IMG/VR virus record: IMGVR_UViG_3300037041_000610
Coordinates: 1-31,067 of that record
DNA from: a virus
Direction: 5' to 3' (one strand)
Length of the DNA: 31,067 nt
Within the stretch, counting starts at the first letter, position 1. Each line of letters opens with the position of its first letter. Made by a program: the position numbers and the translations under genes. The notes below the pieces were generated by a model that was not told where the DNA came from, searched no databases, and was given only the letters and a program-made list of their open reading frames with translations. Positions 12,175 to 19,873 of this stretch are shown here, piece after piece.

Positions 12175-12707
12175 AACGTTGCAAAATTTGTAAGGCGCCC
12201 TTTACGCCAACTTACTCGAGCTTGCAAGCAACTTGCACAAAGCCCCAATGTTTAATTGAATGGGGCCGCGTTACTGAGCGAAAAAAAGCCAAACGGGAAA
12301 TTAAGCGAATGAGGAAAAACATTAAAAGCGTTTCGGAGTATCGGCGCGAGCTTCAAAAGGTTTTTAACGAATTCATCAGGCTCAGGGATAAAAACGAGCC
12401 GTGTATATCTTGCGGGCGAACCCTCCCCGCTAAATATGACGCTGGGCACTTTTATAGCGTGGGGGCTTATCCTAACCTAAGATTTAACGAGGATAACGTT
12501 CACGGCCAATGTGTCGAATGTAACCAGCATCGACACGGGAATTTATTAGAATATTCCCCAAGATTAACCGAACGAATCGGATTCGAGCGGGCGAGTAAAT
12601 TAATGACGATTCGAAACGAGCCGCTGAGGCTTAGCCTTGAGGAAATAAAGGAAAAAACCGAACATTATAAAAAGTTGGTCAAAGAATGGAAAACGAGGAA
12701 CGAATAA
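12171..12707 (+). CDS. ninG: NinG/Rap-like recombination nuclease
   Basis: This 178-residue protein fits the lambda NinG (Rap) family, a Holliday-junction nuclease. It has an N-terminal zinc-binding CKICK...CTKPQC group, a charged helical linker (TERKKAKREIKRMRKN), and the core region CISCGRTLPAKYDAGHFYSV, then NVHGQCVECNQHRHGNLLEY with paired Cys and His. I take the ATG at 12171, which overlaps the original methyltransferase stop and starts at MKRCKICK. A longer frame opening at 12078 would include methyltransferase sequence in a foreign frame. Confidence 0.88.
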   Translation: MKRCKICKAPFTPTYSSLQATCTKPQCLIEWGRVTERKKAKREIKRMRKNIKSVSEYRRELQKVFNEFIRLRDKNEPCISCGRTLPAKYDAGHFYSVGAYPNLRFNEDNVHGQCVECNQHRHGNLLEYSPRLTERIGFERASKLMTIRNEPLRLSLEEIKEKTEHYKKLVKEWKTRNE

Positions 12708-12847
12708 AGGAATTAAAAAACGAGTTATTTATCCTCATGGCGCGGCGATCACTCCGCCCATGCGTAACCGAAAACGCCCGCCAATGGTCAATAATGGCCG
12801 AGCTTTATAAACTAACGGGTGAGGACCGTTGGAAATTGAATAGTTAA
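12686..12847 (+). CDS. Hypothetical protein, 53 residues
   Basis: This ORF starts within the last codons of ninG and encodes a helical, charged protein (MENEERIKELKNELFILMAR, then WSIMAELYKLTGEDRWKLN). The pattern of small alpha-helical proteins after recombination genes is common in phages. No family is recognised. It fills an otherwise empty 158-base gap. Confidence 0.5.
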   Translation: MENEERIKELKNELFILMARRSLRPCVTENARQWSIMAELYKLTGEDRWKLNS

Positions 12848-12865
12848 CCCTTAAAATTTAAATAA

Positions 12866-13099
12866 ATGAGTAATTTTCAAGCAAAGGAGGGGCAAGGTTC
12901 CCTTTTCAGAAACGACAAAAAGCAAAATGAGAAATCCCCCGATTATGGCGGGTCCGTTATCGTTAACGGCCGCGAAATGCGCCTCAGCGCGTGGGTAAAA
13001 GAGGGGAAAAGTGGTAAATTCCTAAGCCTCCAAATCAGCGAAAAGAAACAAACCGAAACGCCAGCAAATGGAAGCCAATCCAACGACCTCCCTTTCTGA
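12866..13099 (+). CDS. Small SSB-like protein with an acidic LPF tail
   Basis: This 77-residue protein has a strand-rich core ([33 protein letters not shown]), a Gln/Thr/Asn linker and a C-terminus ending NDLPF, which resembles the DDIPF tip by which bacterial SSB recruits partners. It is shorter than a standard OB-fold SSB. A single-stranded DNA-binding or replication-accessory role is plausible given the neighbours, but it rests on the tail and the strand pattern. The leader has AACCCTTAAAA. Confidence 0.5.
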   Translation: MSNFQAKEGQGSLFRNDKKQNEKSPDYGGSVIVNGREMRLSAWVKEGKSGKFLSLQISEKKQTETPANGSQSNDLPF

Positions 13100-13238
13100 G
13101 TTGATCGACCAACTCACGGCTTTAATTTCCAACTATGACGGCCGAAATACTGAGCTTTCTGACGGATTACGCGGGTACATTCAAGGCCTAAGGGAAGCGC
13201 GCCACCTCGCGCAAAATTTACAGGACCGCGAATTATGA
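13068..13238 (+). CDS. Hypothetical helical protein, 56 residues
   Basis: This ORF overlaps the SSB-like gene by 32 bases in another frame and ends ATGA with the next gene. The product ([20 protein letters not shown], then [16 protein letters not shown]) looks like two amphipathic helices. Support comes from packing only. Confidence 0.5.
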   Translation: MEANPTTSLSELIDQLTALISNYDGRNTELSDGLRGYIQGLREARHLAQNLQDREL

Positions 13239-13429
13239 AGAAAGCCCTGTTAGATGAAACGTTTAAACTCACCGCGGAAATTAACGCGCTGAGGGCTGAG
13301 CGGATTGAGCTCCTTAAATGCGAATTCGATTACACCACGCGAGCCTACGCCCACAACTATAAACGCCTGAGGGTAATAAATAAACGTTTGTACGAACTAA
13401 CGGGGAATGAGATTTATAATAAGCCTTAA
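13235..13429 (+). CDS. Hypothetical coiled-coil protein, 64 residues, last plus-strand gene
   Basis: This mostly helical, heavily charged protein (TFKLTAEINALRAERIELLK, then YKRLRVINKRLYELTG) has heptad-like spacing. It is the last gene of the plus-strand block. Its TAA overlaps the stop of the converging endopeptidase gene by three bases within TTAA. Confidence 0.6.
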   Translation: MKKALLDETFKLTAEINALRAERIELLKCEFDYTTRAYAHNYKRLRVINKRLYELTGNEIYNKP

Positions 13430-13812
13430 ATTTCAAAATGGGGGCGGTCGGGGAATCTTTTCCAATCGCCCCCCCATTTTATCAGGCCGTTAAAATTTGC
13501 CTTTATAATCGCCGCAAATTTGGCGAATAAATCACCGTCCCAATCGAGAACCCCTTCCGAGTTTTTAAAAGCAATGTCGAAAGCCTGAGCGGGTTTAACG
13601 TTGTGTTTTCCCCCTTTCCTGATATTGGTAACTATCTTTCCTGGCGCCGTTCGGCCCTTGGCGTAGAGTTCGGCCTGTTCCTCGTTACTTCTAAACGTAC
13701 ACGTTAAAAAGGGTTGGGGGTCGTTGGGGTACATCGCCCGAAATTCATGAGCCGCCAGCGTGTACGCCCTTTGGAGTCGGTAATCGCAATCGGTTAGTTT
13801 TCGGCTTGCCAT
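13426..13812 (-). CDS. M15-family peptidase (endolysin)
   Basis: This 128-residue protein matches the VanY/L-Ala-D-Glu endopeptidase type of phage lysin. It has FRSNEEQAELYAKGR, then GGKHNVKPAQAFDIAF (the zinc-binding H...D set) and the C-terminal WGGDWKRFPDRPHFEI (catalytic D/E region and the third zinc ligand in PHFE). It would cleave the peptide stems of peptidoglycan at lysis. I take the ATG at 13812 (MASRKLTD), which overlaps the holin-like gene by 19 bases; the longer open frame upstream to 14016 is an out-of-frame reading of that gene. There is no signal peptide, so it needs the holins. Confidence 0.85.
   Translation of the reverse strand: MASRKLTDCDYRLQRAYTLAAHEFRAMYPNDPQPFLTCTFRSNEEQAELYAKGRTAPGKIVTNIRKGGKHNVKPAQAFDIAFKNSEGVLDWDGDLFAKFAAIIKANFNGLIKWGGDWKRFPDRPHFEI
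13435..13480 (+). terminator. Possible terminator hairpin inside the convergent endolysin gene
   Basis: AAAATGGGGGCG (13435-13446) can pair with CGCCCCCCCATTTT (13467-13480), leaving two bulged C residues. This is directly downstream of the last plus-strand stop, and the T4 run forms part of the 3' arm. The sequence also encodes the catalytic end of the endopeptidase, so the fold may be incidental. No other terminator candidate was seen at the junction of the two blocks. Confidence 0.4.
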
Positions 13813-14375
13813 TTCCTTAATGTTTCGTCCTTCATTCGTGAGCCCCGAGAGCTTCCAACGTAGTAAGCAAAAATCGAGGTTCCAATCGATAGCACGCTCC
13901 CGAAAGTCATATCGGCGAGCCGTTGGTTTTCGTGGGGAATTACGATAAAGATTAACGATAAAACGACGCCAATTAATAGGCTGAGCCCTATAATTACCAC
14001 GGCGGCGAAAAGCCAATCTCGTTTACCCGTTGCACTCAGGAAAGCCGCCTCACGTTCGCGGGCGCTTTTGCGATCGTCGACCTCAGCGCGGTAAAATTCG
14101 AGCTCCGTAGTTAAATCGAGCCGCGTCATTTCAAGCTCAAAGTTTAAACGCAACTTTTCGAACTCCAAAGCAAGGGCGTTATGTTCGTCGCTTTTATGCT
14201 TTTGGCCGTTAAGCCACGCGCCCACCGTCTCAAGGGCTTGAACGCCCGTAATATCGCCCGCTATTTCGAGAATATCGCCCGCGACGGGTTTCACCTTATC
14301 CCGAATAAATGAGCCGAATTTCGAGCCCTTAATCCGTTCGCCGACGGGTTTCTTATTTGGGTTTTTTTTGCTCAC
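13794..14375 (-). CDS. Holin-like membrane protein with an N-terminal helical domain
   Basis: This 193-residue protein has a basic, helical N-terminal domain, a long coiled-coil-like segment (HNALALEFEKLRLNFELEMT), then two hydrophobic segments (WLFAAVVIIGLSLLIGVVLS, continued by LIFIVI, and a second including SVLSIGTSIFAYYVGSS). It ends with SSRGSRMKDETLRKW, which resembles the GSSKGS-type tail of the 3TM holins (PF11351 type). It is coupled by ATGA to the upstream holin-like gene and overlaps the endopeptidase start, so the three form a lysis cassette. Confidence 0.68.
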   Translation of the reverse strand: MSKKNPNKKPVGERIKGSKFGSFIRDKVKPVAGDILEIAGDITGVQALETVGAWLNGQKHKSDEHNALALEFEKLRLNFELEMTRLDLTTELEFYRAEVDDRKSAREREAAFLSATGKRDWLFAAVVIIGLSLLIGVVLSLIFIVIPHENQRLADMTFGSVLSIGTSIFAYYVGSSRGSRMKDETLRKWQAEN

Positions 14376-14698
14376 TTTTTAGGCATGAAAAAAGAAAGTA
14401 TTCCCGTAAAAATCTTTTTATAATTAGCCATGACGTAAATAAACAGTTTCTCGCCCATTAGCGTCGCCATTGGAACGGCCCAGCTGGCTTCAACACCGAA
14501 CCCGTTATTTTCGCAGTAGATGGAAGTCATATAACCCGAAAAAACGGAAAGCCCGATTACCGCCACCCATTGAATAACGGTTAGGGTTCTTTTCATATAT
14601 AACATGTAACTAATTTTCCCCATCGTACCCAGCACGATACCGAACACCCAATTTTGAACGTTCGAAAGGAAATCCGCGAAAGCATCGAGAAAGCTCAT
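14372..14698 (-). CDS. Holin-like membrane protein
   Basis: This 108-residue protein has about three hydrophobic segments (NWVFGIVLGTMGKISYML, VIQWVAVIGLSVFSGYM, and one near AVPMATLMGEKLFIYVM) and a Lys-rich C-terminus (FFMPKK). Size, topology and position before a second holin-like gene and the endopeptidase suggest a holin or antiholin. No specific family is recognised. Confidence 0.62.
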   Translation of the reverse strand: MSFLDAFADFLSNVQNWVFGIVLGTMGKISYMLYMKRTLTVIQWVAVIGLSVFSGYMTSIYCENNGFGVEASWAVPMATLMGEKLFIYVMANYKKIFTGILSFFMPKK

Positions 14699-14787
14699 TT
14701 TCGTAGTTTAGTTTTTAATAAAAGCTCCTTTTCGTACCGCTTGAGCGCCTCAAGTTGCACGCGCTTTTTTTCAGTTAGTTTTTTCAT
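14695..14787 (-). CDS. 30-residue lysine-rich mini-protein
   Basis: This small ORF encodes MKKLTEKKRVQLEALKRYEK and a further Glu/Leu/Lys stretch, a likely single amphipathic helix. It starts three bases after the connector stop and ends ATGA at the holin-like start, so it exactly fills the 92-base gap between two genes. It could be a coupling leader for holin translation. Confidence 0.45.
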   Translation of the reverse strand: MKKLTEKKRVQLEALKRYEKELLLKTKLRK

Positions 14788-14790
14788 CAG

Positions 14791-15354
14791 TTAGGGAATT
14801 TGGTTAATTCGCCTTACGCCATAAGTACGGCTCGAGGCGGTATTTCCCGAACTAAAAAGATAAGTGTTCGAACCTTTTGTTATACCTATCGGGCAACGCT
14901 GAGGCCAAACGTTATTCGAATATTCGGGGAATAAAGCCGAGTTCGCGCATAAGTAATCCACCATTAAACTCGTATAATGCTCGGCGTTTTGTTGCCATTT
15001 ATTTAATTGATCTTTAAACACGACATCGGGCACGGGCGTAGAATCCTCGGAGGTTCTTTGGACCATCGTCGCATTATCGATTTTATAGGTTAACGCTGGC
15101 GCCGCCTCGACCATCGCCCACCATAAAACCACGCGCCGCGCGTAATCGTCAACGAGCGTTAAATAATCGCCCGCGAGGGTATTATTTGCGACGTCGTTTT
15201 TAATCTTTTCGTAAAGGTTGGTCCCCAAATAAGGCGCGAGAAATTTATCCTGAGCCAAATAAATTGAGGGATAAAGTAAATTAGGGTCGACCGCCCCGTT
15301 AACGTTGGTATATTTTTTAATATACACGTCGCTTATTAAAAGTATTTCAGCCAT
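14791..15354 (-). CDS. Head-tail connector protein (DUF6712-like)
   Basis: The 187-residue protein begins ILLISDVYIKKYTNVNGAVD and continues with LYPSIYLAQDKFLAPYLGTN and LYEKI. I recall this opening from connector proteins (DUF6712-type) that follow portal genes in Bacteroidota phages. The middle is helical (YARRVVLWWAMVEAAPAL). It probably forms the ring beneath the portal to which the tail attaches. The ATG overlaps the portal TAA as TAATG. Confidence 0.68.
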   Translation of the reverse strand: MAEILLISDVYIKKYTNVNGAVDPNLLYPSIYLAQDKFLAPYLGTNLYEKIKNDVANNTLAGDYLTLVDDYARRVVLWWAMVEAAPALTYKIDNATMVQRTSEDSTPVPDVVFKDQLNKWQQNAEHYTSLMVDYLCANSALFPEYSNNVWPQRCPIGITKGSNTYLFSSGNTASSRTYGVRRINQIP

Positions 15355-17165
15355 TATCTTCTATAATTTTTACCGTTTACGCCGTAAATTGGGTTATCAG
15401 GAAGAAACCCGTTAAAATCCTGATCCACGGGCAAAAGCGCGACCCTTATATCGTTTCGCACCGTGTACCCCATCCGCTCGGCTTTTTTAACCGCGATTTG
15501 TTGGGAATCATTCGCGAGCGGGTTAATTCCTTTCGCGTTTATATAAACCTCTTTTTGCCAAAAGTGATAACAGTTACCGCCGCCTTTATAAAGCCAAATC
15601 GAGTAATAATCCGTCCCGTATGGACCCCACCCACGATTTACCGCTTTGTCCTCCATTGCCTCAATATCTTCTTTCCTGTAAAGTTTATCGGCGGCAATCA
15701 TCTTTTTACAAAATTCGCGCTCAGTGGACGCGCGCCCTTTATACCTATACCGCGTCATGAATGTAACGCCCGCGTAATTCGTTTCGTCCTGTTCGCTTGG
15801 CCGCATGGCTTGAGCTCTTCCCGTCGATGCCAACTCATGGGCGGTTATTTTAACGAGCTCCTCGTTTTCGGCGTCGTCGTTTTCATAATCGACCTCATAG
15901 GAATCTATTAAAATATAACCCGAGGGCGGGTCCGTTCCAAGGGCTATCAGCTCCTCGGCGATTTCCGAGCCCAGCTCCTCGAGTTCGTTGGTTTCACGCG
16001 CGCAGCAAACGGGCTTTTTTTTTTCATCCTCGAGCGCCTGAGGGGCTGGGGTTGGCGTTGGCTCAACCTTAACGGGAGCCGTTAAAACGAGCGGCGAATT
16101 CGGAATAACGGTAATCGTTATATTGGGCATTTCATAGCTCAAGATTTCCTCGAGCCCGTCCGCTAGTTTTCGCTGGGCAGGATCAACGACCTGATTTGTA
16201 AAAATCTCAAGGCCCACCGCCATTTCATCTTTATTCGAACCGAACCCACCGCCCACGTCGCGAATACCAAATAACAAAGGAGTTACTACGCGGTGAGCGA
16301 CCATGATTAACGAGGTCGATTCTTTCGATAGAAACTCGTATTGTTTATCGGCGTCGCTGAGCGGGAAAGTAGTTATTTCAGGCTTTGGCGTGTCCCGCTC
16401 GTTAAACGTCATTATAAACTTACCCGCGTTGCGAGCGCCCGTTAATTCACGTTCCCAATCCCTTTTTATTTGCTGTTGTTCATCAGGAGCGGGGGCGCCT
16501 TGGAATAGGCTTACAATCATGGACGGACTCAAACCATTCATAATATTATTAACGTGATAAACGCTAATTTCGCGCGCCAATTCAATAGAATTAATTGCCG
16601 AGTAATAATCAGGGCGCGGGTAAATATTCGCGCCGCAATATGCGAACTTATAAAATATTTGTCTCGGCTCCTCGCCGTTATTCGTTGGATTAAATACGGG
16701 TAAAAATTCGGGCTTATTCCTTTTTTTACGCGTGTTCGCCCAATCGTTGGAATGATAAACGCCGACGATTTCCTCGTCCTCACTCGCGACCGCTATTCGG
16801 CACTCCTCAAAGGGTAAATGGCGAATTTTCGCGATGTTTTGGCGATCAACTGAATAAATTACCTCAATGTAATAACCGCCGTATTTTTTGTAATCATGAG
16901 CACACCCATAAAAAACATCGTAAGCGCTGAGCGCCTCGAGTCGTTTGTTATAAACGCCAGCCTCGAGCCCTTTCCCCGCGAACATGTCGCCAATCGATAC
17001 ACACAGCGAACCGTGAACGGCTCCCGTGGCGGCGAGCTCAGATAAATACTGAGGGAAAAGATTATCGACGCCATAATTAACCCACCCCGAACGGTCGGTT
17101 TTTTCGGCTGAGCTTCTAACCGTGTAATCGGCTAGGTTTAATCGTTTAACGTTATGGGTTTCCAT
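15354..17165 (-). CDS. Portal protein with a C-terminal extension domain
   Basis: This 603-residue protein is read as the portal, the dodecameric ring for DNA entry and exit. Residues 1 to about 360 carry portal-like features (VNYGVDNLFPQYLSELAATG, GGYYIEVIYSV, SVYHVNNIMNGLSPSMIV, RVVTPLLFGIRDVGGGFGSN). A Pro/Thr linker (VEPTPTPAPQ) and an A10 tract at residues 381-384 lead to a roughly 215-residue extra domain containing FMTRYRYKGRASTEREFCKK, KLYRKEDIEAM and YYSIWLYKGGGNCYHFWQKE, a module I recall at the end of Bacteroidota phage portals, function unknown. The gene follows the capsid genes instead of preceding them and overlaps the upstream gene by 14 bases. Confidence 0.82.
   Translation of the reverse strand: METHNVKRLNLADYTVRSSAEKTDRSGWVNYGVDNLFPQYLSELAATGAVHGSLCVSIGDMFAGKGLEAGVYNKRLEALSAYDVFYGCAHDYKKYGGYYIEVIYSVDRQNIAKIRHLPFEECRIAVASEDEEIVGVYHSNDWANTRKKRNKPEFLPVFNPTNNGEEPRQIFYKFAYCGANIYPRPDYYSAINSIELAREISVYHVNNIMNGLSPSMIVSLFQGAPAPDEQQQIKRDWERELTGARNAGKFIMTFNERDTPKPEITTFPLSDADKQYEFLSKESTSLIMVAHRVVTPLLFGIRDVGGGFGSNKDEMAVGLEIFTNQVVDPAQRKLADGLEEILSYEMPNITITVIPNSPLVLTAPVKVEPTPTPAPQALEDEKKKPVCCARETNELEELGSEIAEELIALGTDPPSGYILIDSYEVDYENDDAENEELVKITAHELASTGRAQAMRPSEQDETNYAGVTFMTRYRYKGRASTEREFCKKMIAADKLYRKEDIEAMEDKAVNRGWGPYGTDYYSIWLYKGGGNCYHFWQKEVYINAKGINPLANDSQQIAVKKAERMGYTVRNDIRVALLPVDQDFNGFLPDNPIYGVNGKNYRR
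16015..16024 (-). other. A10 tract with an A-AAA-AAG heptamer at the portal domain boundary
   Basis: On the minus strand the portal codons read GAT GAA AAA AAA AAG CCC, which contain A-AAA-AAG, the slippery heptamer of E. coli dnaX. A -1 slip would add A-R-L-L-R-A and stop, giving a portal of about 390 residues without its C-terminal domain. A GAGG sequence lies a few bases upstream, as in dnaX. There is no direct proof of slippage. Confidence 0.35.
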
Positions 17166-17547
17166 TGTAAATAATATCGTCGTTAATGGTTATCGTTGGG
17201 ACGTCATAATAAATCGTCGAGCTCTTTAAATCGAGCCAACCGATGCGGCAAAGGCCAACGACCGCCGCGTTAGTTGGGTCTAAATTTACGCCTGAATTTT
17301 GGCCGTAAACATAGAAGCGATAGCGGCCAGGAAGCGTAAGCCCGAACGTCGTTACGGTTAATTGGGTTATTCGTTGGTTTTCGATTACAATCGTGGGGAC
17401 TTGGGCGAGCTCCTCGCCAGCGGTGGAATTTTCCTCGTGAATTAAAATAAATAAATAATGGGTAAAAGCGATCGCGAAATATTGCCGCGATTCGTTCAAA
17501 CTTAAATATAAAGTTTGCCCCGCCTGATTTGTATTTAAATAATTCAT
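17152..17547 (-). CDS. Probable structural protein of unknown role, 131 residues
   Basis: This strand-rich protein has NYLNTNQAGQTLYLSLNESR near the start, RYRFYVYGQNSGVNLDPTNA in the middle and VPTITINDDIIYNGNP at the end. Proteins with this G-Q-x-L-x-L...Y-G-Q-N-S-x-x-N-L-D-P-T pattern recur beside the portal and capsid genes of Bacteroidota phages. A decoration or neck protein is possible. It is preceded by a terminator-like hairpin after the tube gene and overlaps the portal start. Confidence 0.6.
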   Translation of the reverse strand: MNYLNTNQAGQTLYLSLNESRQYFAIAFTHYLFILIHEENSTAGEELAQVPTIVIENQRITQLTVTTFGLTLPGRYRFYVYGQNSGVNLDPTNAAVVGLCRIGWLDLKSSTIYYDVPTITINDDIIYNGNP

Positions 17548-17555
17548 CGTTTTAC

Positions 17556-17585
17556 AAAAAAGGGGCGAGTTTTGACGCCCGCCCC
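17556..17585 (-). terminator. Intrinsic terminator after the tube gene
   Basis: On the minus strand GGGGCG (17585-17580) pairs with CGCCCC (17567-17562) and is followed by a T6 run. A shorter-loop alternative with GGGCG/CGCCC is also possible. It lies in the 69-base gap between the tube gene and the next structural gene, so it could lower expression of the portal relative to capsid and tube. Confidence 0.6.
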
Positions 17586-17616
17586 CGTTTTAAATATAGA
17601 ACCCCTTTAACGAATA

Positions 17617-18162
17617 TTATTGAACTACGGCAATACCCGCGAAATTATCGAAAGGAACCGAAGTAAAAGCCTCAAGGAAATCGGGTTGGCCTGGCTCCTG
17701 AGCGTTAACGGTAATTTGGTAACCGTTAAGGTCGCCTTTCGCCTTTCCTGATTGATAAGAACCCGTCGTTAAAAACGCGCCGTCGGTACGTCCTACACAA
17801 ACGATTTGGTTATCGTACAATTCAACGAAAACAATTAGTTTCGCTTTGCTCATTTGCTCGAGTTCTTTTTTCTTATCGTTGGAAAGTTTGCCCAAAGTGA
17901 GCTCGACCGTTTGATCGTAGTATAAAGTCCCATTTTCGAGGTTAGCGGTTGGAACTACTGTTACCGCTCCCGTGTTTCGATTCGGCTGATATTGGAAAAC
18001 GTCAACGCTTCCCGCCACTCCTGGCAGTCCGTCAATGATTCCATTTGCATCTAACGTAATTCCGCTCGAGAAAAATTCCCAATTCGCAAAATATACGTTT
18101 TTGACGCCGCCGACCCCCTCGTTACAATCGAGCATGAAGCCCGCACTCAGTAAACATGGCAT
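17617..18162 (-). CDS. Major tail (tube) protein, probable
   Basis: This 181-residue protein begins MPCLLSAGFMLDCNEGVGGV and KNVYFANWE, and has ENGTLYYDQTVELTLGKLSN and AKLIVFVELYDNQIVCVGRT, ending with DLNGYQITVNAQEPG. This M-x-C-L-L...D-C-x-x-x-x-G-G opening is one I recall from tube-like structural proteins of Bacteroidota phages. Position right after the capsid gene and between two terminator-like hairpins suggests high, separate expression, as expected for a tube subunit. Confidence 0.65.
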   Translation of the reverse strand: MPCLLSAGFMLDCNEGVGGVKNVYFANWEFFSSGITLDANGIIDGLPGVAGSVDVFQYQPNRNTGAVTVVPTANLENGTLYYDQTVELTLGKLSNDKKKELEQMSKAKLIVFVELYDNQIVCVGRTDGAFLTTGSYQSGKAKGDLNGYQITVNAQEPGQPDFLEAFTSVPFDNFAGIAVVQ

Positions 18163-18187
18163 AATATGTTGATTTTTAATGGTTTAA

Positions 18188-18207
18188 AGGGGGTTTTTAC
18201 GCCCCCT
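18188..18207 (-). terminator. Terminator-like hairpin after the capsid gene
   Basis: AGGGGG (18188-18193) pairs with CCCCCT (18202-18207) around an 8-base loop in the 55-base gap after the capsid gene. The T run on the minus strand is short (CCCCCTTTAAACC), so termination is probably partial or the hairpin protects the 3' end of the capsid mRNA. Confidence 0.5.
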
Positions 18208-18217
18208 ATTTAATTTT

Positions 18218-19117
18218 TTAGAACCAAGTACCGTAAGCGGCGATTTCGTTTCCGATACCGAACTGAGCACCCGCAAAGAACTTCGCGCTAAAGCGAACGT
18301 TATCCTCAGCAAATTGGCCCATATCCACAACCTGAATATTATTCCAATCGCTCAGCACGTTTGTACCGAACCAAAGGTTTGATTTTTGAGCCATAACGAT
18401 GGTATCATCGGGCATGCCTGGGCAAATAGCCAACTGATAACCTAAATAAGATTTAGGCATTTCAGGACCGCCGTAAGTGTACCAACCATTACCCGCCGCC
18501 GCGCTTGCTTGCATAAATGCTTCCCAAACGTTTTGGGCGATGTAAATAACAGGCTTTTCGGTAGAACGCTTAACGGCCGTTGGGCAATCCGCAACGGTCA
18601 AAGCGATTTTAGCGATTACGTTAGTGGAATCGATAGCTACGGGGGTAGCTACGAAATTAACGCCCGAACCGCCCGCGTTCATGAGGGTCAAAAGTCCGTC
18701 GTATTGACCCGCCGTAGCGTTAACACCCGTCCACAAAATCTCTTCATTTTTCGCCGCGATTCCCTCGAGCATGTTAGCGATCAAAGTTTCGCTCAAAGCT
18801 GGCTCGAGCTCACCGTTTTGAACGTAGTTCGCGCCCCAATCCGCTAGGAAAGTGTTTTTACACAAGTTGCGTTGAACTTGGAATTTCTCAAGCGTCAAAG
18901 TACGTTCGGTAATTGTCACCGTACCCAGCGGCGTAAAGTCGCACGTCGGAGCCTCAAAAGTGATATTATCGACGAGCTTTTTTACGACTTGCTTATAATC
19001 GATATTTTCTTTAACGGTTACGTGTTGCAAAGATTCGTTCGCAAGGAACGCCGCTTTGATATACTCACCCGCGTATTTTCCCGCGTAGGTAGTAGTTAAA
19101 TTTGCAGTAGTTGGCAT
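18218..19117 (-). CDS. Major capsid protein (HK97-fold, probable)
   Basis: This 299-residue protein lies directly after a scaffold-like gene and a prohead protease. It has an N-terminal segment (TTTYAGKYAGEYIKAAFLAN), then FEAPTCDFTPLGTVTITERT and LEKFQVQRNLCKNTFLADWG, and a C-terminal half with VIYIAQNVWEAFMQASAA, YLGYQLAICPGMPDDTIVMA and KFFAGAQFGIGNEIAAYGTW. This pattern fits HK97-fold capsid proteins of Bacteroidota siphoviruses. Hairpins flank it on the far sides of the scaffold-capsid pair. Confidence 0.82.
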   Translation of the reverse strand: MPTTANLTTTYAGKYAGEYIKAAFLANESLQHVTVKENIDYKQVVKKLVDNITFEAPTCDFTPLGTVTITERTLTLEKFQVQRNLCKNTFLADWGANYVQNGELEPALSETLIANMLEGIAAKNEEILWTGVNATAGQYDGLLTLMNAGGSGVNFVATPVAIDSTNVIAKIALTVADCPTAVKRSTEKPVIYIAQNVWEAFMQASAAAGNGWYTYGGPEMPKSYLGYQLAICPGMPDDTIVMAQKSNLWFGTNVLSDWNNIQVVDMGQFAEDNVRFSAKFFAGAQFGIGNEIAAYGTWF

Positions 19118-19127
19118 TTTTTAAAAT

Positions 19128-19736
19128 TTATTTAATTTTTTCGATATTATTTATAATACGTTCACGGAGCGTCATTTGGTTAAATGGCTTTTCCGCTTTT
19201 TGCTCGCCGAGAATTACGCGAGTTGGATTTTTTTCTTTAACCGATACGGTCGCGGGTTGCTTTTTTACGGCGGCTAATTCAGCCTTAACCGCTCCGAGGT
19301 TTTCGGTAGCTTTTGCGGCCTGATTTTTCACCGTGGCGAGCTCAGTTTCCAAAACCGTTTTTTCACCCTCAAGGGTTGAAACGCGTTCGCTCAGTTTGTT
19401 AATGGCGCTCAGCAAATCGTCCGAGCTCATTTCCTCCTCCATTTCGGGGAGGCCCATTTCGGCGATTTGTGACGCCTCGTTAACGTCGATAAATTCACCG
19501 CTTTCGAGCTCGTAACGGCCAGCGGTTGCGGGGACCATATTACCCTCGGCGTCCTTAGTGTAAACCTCGGCGCCAATGGCGAAACTTTCGGCGCTTGTAT
19601 AAATGGGAGTTCCATCCATTAATTTGCCTTCCGTTTCGAGCTTAACTTCCTCGAGCTTTATACCGTGAACGCTTGGATCAATCCCAAACTTTGAAAATAT
19701 ATTTTTCAAAGAATCTTTTAAATTGGTTTTTGACAT
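19128..19736 (-). CDS. Capsid scaffold/assembly protein
   Basis: This 202-residue protein lies between protease and capsid genes. It has an N-terminal globular part (KLMDGTPIYTSAESFAIGAE), an acidic segment (LPEMEEEMSSDDLLSAINKL) and a long coiled coil (LSERVSTLEGEKTVLETEL to LGAVKAELAAVKKQ), and ends in a capsid-binding-like helix (FNQMTLRERIINNIEKIK). This layout is typical of scaffolding proteins that shape the procapsid and are then removed by the protease. It is separated from the capsid gene by only 10 bases. Confidence 0.72.
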   Translation of the reverse strand: MSKTNLKDSLKNIFSKFGIDPSVHGIKLEEVKLETEGKLMDGTPIYTSAESFAIGAEVYTKDAEGNMVPATAGRYELESGEFIDVNEASQIAEMGLPEMEEEMSSDDLLSAINKLSERVSTLEGEKTVLETELATVKNQAAKATENLGAVKAELAAVKKQPATVSVKEKNPTRVILGEQKAEKPFNQMTLRERIINNIEKIK

Positions 19737-19793
19737 GCGTTTAATGTTTTGCGTATGGAACGGAAAGCCCTATTTATTTCCCCATTTTGCACG

Positions 19794-19825
19794 AAAAAAG
19801 GGCCCCTCGTTAGGAACCCTTTTTA
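19794..19825 (-). terminator. Bidirectional-looking terminator between protease and scaffold genes
   Basis: On the minus strand AAGGGTTCC pairs with GGGGCCCTT (two G-U pairs) around a short loop, followed by a T6 run. The plus strand also has a T5 run after the hairpin. It lies in the 137-base gap between protease and scaffold. If it works, the scaffold-capsid-tube genes need a promoter of their own within about 60 bases upstream; I saw no clear TAnnTTTG there. Confidence 0.55.
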
Positions 19826-19873
19826 GCTTCACCCTTAAACACTTGAACCAGAAACTCACCTTTCGGCGATATT

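Noticed and set aside
13813-14016. N-terminal extension of the endopeptidase frame (68 extra residues)
   Set aside because: It is an Arg-rich out-of-frame reading of the holin-like gene. The family domain starts after the ATG at 13812.
18640-18660. GTAGCTAC-type sequences inside the capsid gene as further operator copies
   Set aside because: They lack the A6 spacer and are explained by codons for repeated Ala/Val/Thr residues.
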